From: PALSA-270 sp963770245
Lineage (GTDB): Bacteria; Acidobacteriota; Terriglobia; Terriglobales; Acidobacteriaceae
Assembly: GCA_963770245.1 (NCBI GenBank)
Contig: CAVYOX010000002.1
Span: 186,001-250,000, forward strand
Direction of reading: 5' to 3'
DNA: 64,000 nt
Under the pieces are notes generated by a model. That model saw only the letters and a list, made by a program, of their open reading frames with translations, did not search any database and was not told the DNA's origin. Numbering within the stretch: position 1 is the first letter of the stretch; each line of letters begins with the position of its first letter. Shown here piece by piece: positions 58,732-64,000 of this stretch. Position numbers and translations under genes: made by a program.

Positions 58732-60009
58732 TCAAGGTCGAATCCTTATCGCATCGGTGGTGTTGGTTTTGGGGATGGGGTTGCAATGGAAGGGGGCAGT
58801 TTCCCTTCCATTGCCCATCAACGTAGAAGCGCCGGTTTCTGAGGTTTGAGGGGCGCCGTCGGCATGGTAACGACCGAGGCAGTGCGGACCGAAGCTGAGA
58901 CTAAGGCTCCCGTCCAGGTGCTGGTGTGCGGTAACGTTGCAGCCTGCCAAAGTGCCTCGCCACTTCACCCGCTCGATTTGCAAATGAAGATTTTGAAAGC
59001 TCACGGTGTTGTCGCGGTTCACCGTGCGCTCGAACTGCAGCGAGAAGACACGCTCTAAATCGCGGCTTCCGCAAGACACAAAGGCAGTTCCGCGAGCCGC
59101 CGGCGGACATTGAAAATGGCGGTTGAACTCGGCGATGTAACGCTGGCGGAGGAAGCGGTTGGCTTGCGCCAGAGTGGTGCAACCGGCCAACCGCAACTCC
59201 TGCGGCAAGCGTCCCTGCCAGGTGCCGAAGTTGCGCTCACTCCGACCCCGGGCTTGCGGAGAATAGGCGGGGATCATGCGGATCCCAAGTTCGCGCAGCG
59301 CCCGCCCCACCTGGGTCAGGCGGTGGGGATCGACCGCTTCCCCAGCCTTCGGGGTCAGCCAGAAGTGGCTGCCACGATCGCTGTACAGGGCGCAGAACAG
59401 GCCTTTGCGCTCGATCACCTCTTTCAGCCCTGCCATCACCGTGAGCGTGGATTCCTCCTCCACTAGCTGGGCGTAGTAGACCTCGCTGGTGGCATCATCC
59501 AGGATGACCAGCAGGTCATGCCAGCGCTCGTCCTGAAACCAGCGGTGTGGGCTGCCATCGATGTGCAACAACATGCCCGGCAAGGGCCGCCGGGGACGGC
59601 GCTGGCGATGGGGCCCGCGCTTGCGACCCTGGGTGATCAGCCCCGCCCCTTGCAGCATTCCCTTTACCCAGCTATAGCTGAGCTCGATCTGGTGCTCGGC
59701 CGCCAGCTTCTCGTGAAAGTGCCGCACGTTCAGATCCGGGTAGCGGTCGCGATACAACTCCAGCACTTTTTCCACGGTGGCCACGGCCACGCGTTTGGGC
59801 GACGGCTTCCCCCGTCGCCGGTCAAACAGACCCCGAATCCCGAACTCTTCGTAGCGCTCCCGCCAGCGCCGCATGTGCCGGTCGCTGATGCCGATAATCT
59901 CGGCCGCTTGCAACCAGGTGATCTTCTTGGCTAATGCTCGCAATATCACTTCCTGTACTTTCATTGCCCGCTCCATCGCGGCCTGCGTGTAAGAGATCAT
60001 GCTTCGCAT
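58732..60009 (-). CDS. Transposase, ISNCY-type (helix-turn-helix + DDE integrase core)
   Basis: A 425-residue intact transposase. N-terminal HTH: VQEVILRALAKKITWLQAAEIIGISDRHMRRWRERYEEFG, with a second winged-helix region GKPSPKRVAVATVEKVLELY. DDE core: Asp in GMLLHIDGSPHRWF, Asp in LYSDRGSHFW and Glu in YSPQARGRSERNFGTWQGRLPQEL. The C-terminal domain runs to 58732. The two possible ATGs (60009 and 60000) lie inside a 14-bp perfect hairpin. Confidence 0.92.
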   Translation of the reverse strand: MRSMISYTQAAMERAMKVQEVILRALAKKITWLQAAEIIGISDRHMRRWRERYEEFGIRGLFDRRRGKPSPKRVAVATVEKVLELYRDRYPDLNVRHFHEKLAAEHQIELSYSWVKGMLQGAGLITQGRKRGPHRQRRPRRPLPGMLLHIDGSPHRWFQDERWHDLLVILDDATSEVYYAQLVEEESTLTVMAGLKEVIERKGLFCALYSDRGSHFWLTPKAGEAVDPHRLTQVGRALRELGIRMIPAYSPQARGRSERNFGTWQGRLPQELRLAGCTTLAQANRFLRQRYIAEFNRHFQCPPAARGTAFVSCGSRDLERVFSLQFERTVNRDNTVSFQNLHLQIERVKWRGTLAGCNVTAHQHLDGSLSLSFGPHCLGRYHADGAPQTSETGASTLMGNGRETAPFHCNPIPKTNTTDAIRIRP

Positions 60010-60019
60010 GATCTCTTAC
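59989..60019. repeat. 14-bp perfect inverted repeat over the transposase start codon
   Basis: GTAAGAGATCATGC, a 3-nt loop, then GCATGATCTCTTAC. Both candidate ATGs of the transposase fall in it, so the mRNA hairpin could bury the start. Confidence 0.85.
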
Positions 60020-60060
60020 TCTCACCGCCTGCAAAGCGGACACTTCACTTGTTAATCCAC

Positions 60061-60085
60061 CCGGACATATCATGTGCTAACGACA
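60061..60085 (+). repeat. 25-bp direct repeat, right copy
   Basis: Identical to 58620-58644; lies 9 bp outside the right inverted end of the insertion sequence. Confidence 0.85.
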
Positions 60086-60243
60086 GCGAAAAATTCCTGG
60101 GAGCAACAAACGCTGTGTTGTGCTATCTTCAGACATTCAGAAGCCTCTTTTGTTACCGCAAACATTATCCGGGCTAGGAACGTCGTATGTCATCGTTTGT
60201 GGTACCAGTCGATCTTGGCTGCTGTTCTTTTGTTTCGCAAGCA

Positions 60244-61077
60244 TTATCCCGAGAAGAATACTCGGGTTTTTCTGGCCATTCGCATTGCGCGTGGAAAGCG
60301 TTCTCCGATCATGAGCTTCAATACCTTCGATGGGGTGAACTGATCTCTGAGTCCAAGGTCGTCGTATTGGCCGGTCAGATCGACCAACGCGAATTGCGAG
60401 CCAACCGTTTTTTGGAGGCAGAACTGGGAGTATGGCAACACGTAAATCGTGGCACCCACAGCCTCAGCAAAATAAACAGCAAAGGGGCAGACCAGTGTCG
60501 GCTCAAAACTCGTCCTGTGCTCCCATATGGTGCGGCTGAAATCATCCCCGCCGAGAAAGCCGCCAATCCGCACCTTTGGGTAGACTCGAATCAGATCAAT
60601 CGCAATCCCCTTGAGAGTGTGATCCGCATCGATGTAGGCCAGATCTAGCTCGGCGTCTGGTATCTGGTCGATGACCTCGGTTGTCTTGCCTCGCAGGATT
60701 ACTCTCTTGGCAGTGGCGAAGTCGGTCTTCGCCTTTACTTCCTTGAAGAACTCGCCGAACTGAGCGTCATCCTGATTTGCCGGTTTGTTCCAGCCGCCCA
60801 AGTGTCTCCACGGGTCGATCATGTAATACCGATTTAAACCGTCACACTGCCGCAACACGACCTTCGCAAAATCCCCTCGGTAGACTCCGACCTCAGCCAT
60901 CCGCTGCACTCCAGCGGAGCGTATAAATTCAATCCATAAATCTAATCTGGATTGCGCTTTGGAAATACATTTCGTCAGAATCTGTTCCGCGAAATCTGAC
61001 GCTGGCGTGGCTGCCATACCTAGCTCGTTGCTCACACGTTCTATCGTAACCGAAGGAGACAGTTTCTTGGGGGGCAT
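60244..61077 (-). CDS. Class I SAM-dependent methyltransferase
   Basis: A 277-residue protein with the SAM-binding motif MAEVGVYRGDFAKVVL, followed by YYMIDPWRHLGGW, the acidic LDLAYIDADHTLKGIAIDL and GGFLGGDDF. This is the Methyltransf_24 pattern seen in polysaccharide and secondary-metabolite loci. Substrate unknown. ATG 61077, or ATG 61017 giving a shorter N-terminus. It neighbours decayed acyltransferase and FkbM genes, suggesting a former surface-glycan cluster. Confidence 0.82.
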   Translation of the reverse strand: MPPKKLSPSVTIERVSNELGMAATPASDFAEQILTKCISKAQSRLDLWIEFIRSAGVQRMAEVGVYRGDFAKVVLRQCDGLNRYYMIDPWRHLGGWNKPANQDDAQFGEFFKEVKAKTDFATAKRVILRGKTTEVIDQIPDAELDLAYIDADHTLKGIAIDLIRVYPKVRIGGFLGGDDFSRTIWEHRTSFEPTLVCPFAVYFAEAVGATIYVLPYSQFCLQKTVGSQFALVDLTGQYDDLGLRDQFTPSKVLKLMIGERFPRAMRMARKTRVFFSG

Positions 61078-61232
61078 TCGATCATCGCGATTGGCCGAGA
61101 CTCAATCTAGGCGGCCCGCTCAGTACAGGTTTTGCAACAGAGCGGGAGACCTCCACTCAAACCTTGCTTCAACCGCTCCGGCGATCAGCTGTGGTTGATC
61201 TCAAATAAGGTTCGACGGTGCAGGCAAGAGCG

Positions 61233-62323
61233 CTATGCGGAGCGCGGCACAGCCGGAACTGCTGGCACATCTTTGCTCGGATTCAATCTCGCCTTAAGTT
61301 TCAGGAAACGTAGCTCGATCAGGTAGTAAGACATCGTTGCCGCCGCAAATGAAGCAATGACAGCAGGAATGGCGGCTTGGACTCGCGTAAGATGAAACCC
61401 GCCGGCGCGCTCGAATATTGGATAATGCCAAAGATAGAGGCCGTAAGAAATTTGCCCGATCCAGACCAACCAGGAAAGCTCAAGGCCTCGATGCAGCCAC
61501 GTGCCCTCCGAGGTGACTAGGTAGAGGATCAAAAGTACCGGTCGCCGCCTCAATCGTGGTCCATCCGTACCTGCACAGGGCTTCATTCGACAAAGGAAAC
61601 GCCACGAGATACGCGATTAGGCTTCCGGCTAGCGGAGCCGCAAAGCGCAGGCTGCGGATGAAGATGTTTCGTTGCGATACAAGCCTCACAATACATGCAG
61701 TCGCGCACCCTGCAAGCAGCTCATCCAGCCGAGTATCGAACCCGTTATAGATGCGCGGCCAAGAGGACTCTCGCCGCTCCATATCAGGGCGCGATTCGCG
61801 TTCACGAGAACGATGCCGACCCCAGCCCACAATAACACTGCTCCAATTCCGAAGCGACGCAGCCCCCACCAAAGCACAGGTGCCCAAAGAAGGTAAAACT
61901 GCTCCTCGATTGCTAGGGACCAAGTATGCGAAAGCGGCCCCATGGTGAGCATGTTTTGTGTTCTGACCCAATTTCCGACATAGAACAAGGCGGCCAGAAT
62001 AGCCCTTTGAATTCGCCAATAGTTCTCTCCCCGATAGAAAAGCAGCGAGAATCCCTCCATCAGCAGCAGCAAAAGCAGCAACGCCGGAAGCAGTCGGAGA
62101 GCACGGCGTGCGTAGAAGTTCTTCAGGTTGATCCGTCCGTCCCGCTGGTACTCCTCGAAGCAGCACGCTGGTAATCAGGAATCCGCTCAACACAAAGAAG
62201 ACATCTACGCCGATCATTCCTCCCCAGGTGAAAGAGGAACATATGGTGTGCCATGACCGCAAGTATCGCGCAGCCTCGCAAACCATCTAGAGCGGGGCGA
62301 TAGCCAAGGCGAAAGTTGGGCAC
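61233..62323 (-). pseudogene. Acyltransferase-3 family membrane protein, multiply frameshifted
   Basis: Pieces in three frames make up one acyltransferase: FRLGYRPALDGLRGCAILAVMAHH (from 62323), IGVDVFFVLSGFLITSVLL, a middle piece with ALFYVGNWVRTQNMLTMGPLSHTWSLAIEEQFYLLWAP (61686-62081), YNGFDTRLDELLAGCATA, and the last helices with WIGQISYGLYLWHYPIFE to a stop at 61233. At least four frame changes are needed. The active His regions are still readable. It would have O-acylated a sugar or peptidoglycan. Confidence 0.85.
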
Positions 62324-62768
62324 GGCGCGTGATTATAGCACTGCAAAAATTCGTTGGGGAGACTTCCGTAGTGGCTCTATCCTCGTCTTTAGAATCCTCA
62401 ATCGGCTTGCTCGACGACGCACCCGTTATCGGTGCGGTAGCTTTTCTGACAAAGCGTGGAGTAGCTAGCCTATCTAAGCTAGTGCCTCCCACTCGCCATC
62501 ATCACCTTTGCACCAGTTTATGCCGGCCACGCCTTAGTGCGATAGTGGCATAGGCCCGAGAGCACAATAGACAACGCTGAGAGTGTGGCGAATATCATGC
62601 GGCAGGCCACCAAGTCGTTCTTGGTGCCAGCACGATGGCCGTGCGTCCCGTATGTGGCGGGAACACCCGCGGTGTTCGCCGTCCCGTGCTCGCGGTTCTG
62701 AGCTCCGGTCTCGACCTGATCGTAAGCACATGACAGATTGAGTTTTCTCAGGGAATTCGGTAACTTGT
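62324..62768. other. Stretch without recognisable genes
   Basis: 445 bp between the acyltransferase and FkbM pseudogenes. Open frames are short, mutually overlapping and carry no family signal. Base composition is less GC-rich at the left end. It could be further decayed sequence. Confidence 0.5.
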
Positions 62769-63750
62769 TTGGTCCCGCTATTCCAGCGGCACCTGACAGC
62801 GATCCCAATCATGATTGGCACCCGGGCCCTAAAGCGGTGGCGCGAGAACTACTACGTTGGCAATGCACTGGCGGCCGTGACGCGGCCCGCGTTTTTGATT
62901 TCCCGCCGCCTCAGTTTGGGGATTCAAAGGATAATTAAGAAGAATGGCGCCGAGATCCAGTTGCGCAACGGCCGTAAGTTACTATTCGGCCGAGACGCAG
63001 GAGTTAACCTTGCTTCCCGTTTGTTTTGGAACGGGCTGGATGGCTTCGAACCAGAGACTGCCAAGACCTTATGCTTCTTTTTTAGCGGGATCTTCGCCTT
63101 TGGTGGCGGTGGGGGCAAATAATGGGTTTTATTCAGGCGCGGGGACCGGGCATCAAGCGCGCGGACTGGGGGGTGTCGTGCGGGTCGGGCAGATCTTTGA
63201 AGGCCTGCAAAAGAATATCGCGCTGAACCGGATTGGCGATCGTGTGGTCCCGCACAAAGTTGCGTTGTCGGACCGCACCGGAACAGCGATTTTCTTCCTG
63301 CCACCGAGTGAAAGCCAAGACTTCGAATCTACAGGCACCCTCGTCAGCGAAAGTTGGCAAAACCGCAAACTTTCCCCCTCCTTTGAAGTCAACACCACGC
63401 GATTCGATGACTTCGAACGGTTACATCCGATGAAGCTGGGCGTGGTCAAGATTGATGTCGAAGATTTCGAAGCTGGCGTTCTCCGAGGAATGCAGGAAAC
63501 AATCTTCCGAGATCGACCTTTTATCGTCTGCGAGGTTCTGCCACGGGAACACAAGAACGAGAAAACGAGAGAGATCGTGGAGCTGCTCGGCTACACGGCC
63601 TACTGGATTACCCCTTCCGGCTACGTCAGAGTTTCACACTTCGATTTTGTAAGGGAGTTGAATGACTTCCTTCTCTCCCCAGTCTCGGTAGCAGGAGAGG
63701 TAATCGCGGACCTCGAATTATTGTGGGCGCAGCGGCAAGCCTGCGCCTGA
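62769..63750 (+). pseudogene. FkbM-family methyltransferase, frameshifted
   Basis: The N-terminal part in one frame (RNGRKLLFGRDAGVNLASRLFWNGLDGFEPETAKTL) and the rest in another. The likely shift is at the TTTTTT run near 63080. Afterwards VAVGANNGFYSG (SAM-binding, normally VDVGANxGxYS), IFEGLQKNIALNRIGDRVVPHKVALSD and LGVVKIDVEDFEAGVLRGM are clear to the stop at 63750. The segment after NGFYSG also looks scrambled, suggesting a second local shift. Confidence 0.8.
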
Positions 63751-63846
63751 GCGGCATTTTCTCCTTGCCGTTCCACTGCGCCGGCACAGGCATTTCCTCG
63801 GCCTAAGCATGGCGAAGCCGAGCGCGTCTGCGTTTCCAAAAACTGG

Positions 63847-63872
63847 GACCCTGCCGTTGTGACGGCAGGGTC
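63847..63872 (-). terminator. Intrinsic terminator of the PEP-CTERM gene
   Basis: Perfect 11-bp stem GACCCTGCCGT / ACGGCAGGGTC with a 4-nt loop. Read on the minus strand, CCAGTTTTT follows. Located 52 bp after the stop of the gene at 63925. Confidence 0.78.
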
Positions 63873-63924
63873 TGAAGAAGAGAGCAGTTGTGCCAACGCA
63901 TGCGAATGCAGGCGTGGTTGGAGC

Positions 63925-64000
63925 TTAGCGTTGCACTTTCATCTTGCGCCGGATCAAGCCCATGAGACCGATCAGGCCGGTGCCCAGCATGCTCAACTCA
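63925..64000 (-). CDS. PEP-CTERM sorting-signal protein, C-terminal end only
   Basis: The last 24 residues before the stop at 63925 read ELSMLGTGLIGLMGLIRRKM then KVQR: a short hydrophobic helix followed by a basic cluster. This matches the end of PEP-CTERM anchors (normally PEPxxLxxLGxGLxGLxGxxRRR). Proteins with this tail are processed by exosortase/EpsH during export. The PEP motif and the protein body lie beyond the window. Confidence 0.82.
   Translation of the reverse strand, partial: ELSMLGTGLIGLMGLIRRKMKVQR

Larger units (their letters stand above)
58711..60051 (-). mobile_element. Insertion sequence, ISNCY-like, about 1.34 kb
   Basis: One long transposase gene lies between perfect 15-bp inverted ends: CAAGTGAAGTGTCCG at 58711-58725 and its reverse complement at 60037-60051. 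An imperfect extra copy (AAGTCAAAATGTCCGCTTTT, near 58686) lies just outside the left end. The transposase stop is 6 bp inside the left end, and the 25-bp direct repeats lie further out. Boundaries are inferred from repeats only. Confidence 0.78.

Noticed and set aside
1..64000. CRISPR arrays or phage defence islands
   Set aside because: The only regular repeats are the contiguous 17-bp units (no spacers) and small duplications near the insertion sequence; no cas or known defence gene was recognised.

Overview
The window is a GC-rich chromosomal segment that most resembles Acidobacteriota (Terriglobia-like). The grounds are the gene order yicC-gmk-rpoZ-coaBC-udg-priA, the many Tat-type TRRQF/TRRALL secreted proteins, a PEP-CTERM anchor, and several conserved unknown proteins of the sort common in that phylum. 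No rRNA or tRNA gene was seen, so the assignment is inference.

Layout. 1-9 kb: the start of msrB and a flavin reductase on the minus strand, divergent from a tight coenzyme F420 operon (cofG, a cofD-cofC fusion, cofE, cofH, F420:NADPH oxidoreductase) that runs into an OpuC/Osm-type osmolyte ABC importer. 9-23 kb: mostly minus-strand housekeeping genes (priA, uracil-DNA glycosylase, coaBC, rpoZ, gmk, yicC, an MsbA-like exporter, rapZ, mtnA, pyrE). 23-25 kb: small regulatory and RNA-binding proteins. 25-33.6 kb: a complete K+ uptake locus in which KdpD is split into two divergently transcribed genes, followed by kdpE, two tiny membrane ORFs and kdpFABC.

33.7-38.6 kb is the most striking part. 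It is a sulfur locus with a siroheme nitrite/sulfite reductase and a convergent thiosulfate sulfurtransferase. Each is preceded by its own promoter, a short cysteine-rich leader ORF (WCCC and CCCTCC runs) and an intrinsic terminator whose 5' arm can instead pair with the leader just after the Cys codons. This is the architecture of cysteine-responsive transcription attenuation. The sulfurtransferase leader appears to be leaderless, because the predicted +1 is the A of its ATG. It lies next to a five-copy 17-bp tandem repeat.

38.8-45.5 kb: a Gfo/Idh/MocA oxidoreductase, a NIPSNAP protein, and a four-gene operon (DUF393-metallo-beta-lactamase fusion, MBOAT/wax-synthase-like protein, 4-TM protein, DUF1990). 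45.5-58.6 kb is accessory and eroding. Intact genes (DUF1905, DinB, 2OG oxygenase, a giant CheB-CheR-PAS kinase, DUF4386, VOC, PagL-like, CsbD, Dabb) are interleaved with decayed copies (SRAP, otsB, amidohydrolase, DoxX, MBL hydrolase, integrase). 58.6-64 kb: an ISNCY-like insertion sequence, a methyltransferase, frameshifted acyltransferase-3 and FkbM pseudogenes, and the C-terminal end of a PEP-CTERM protein.
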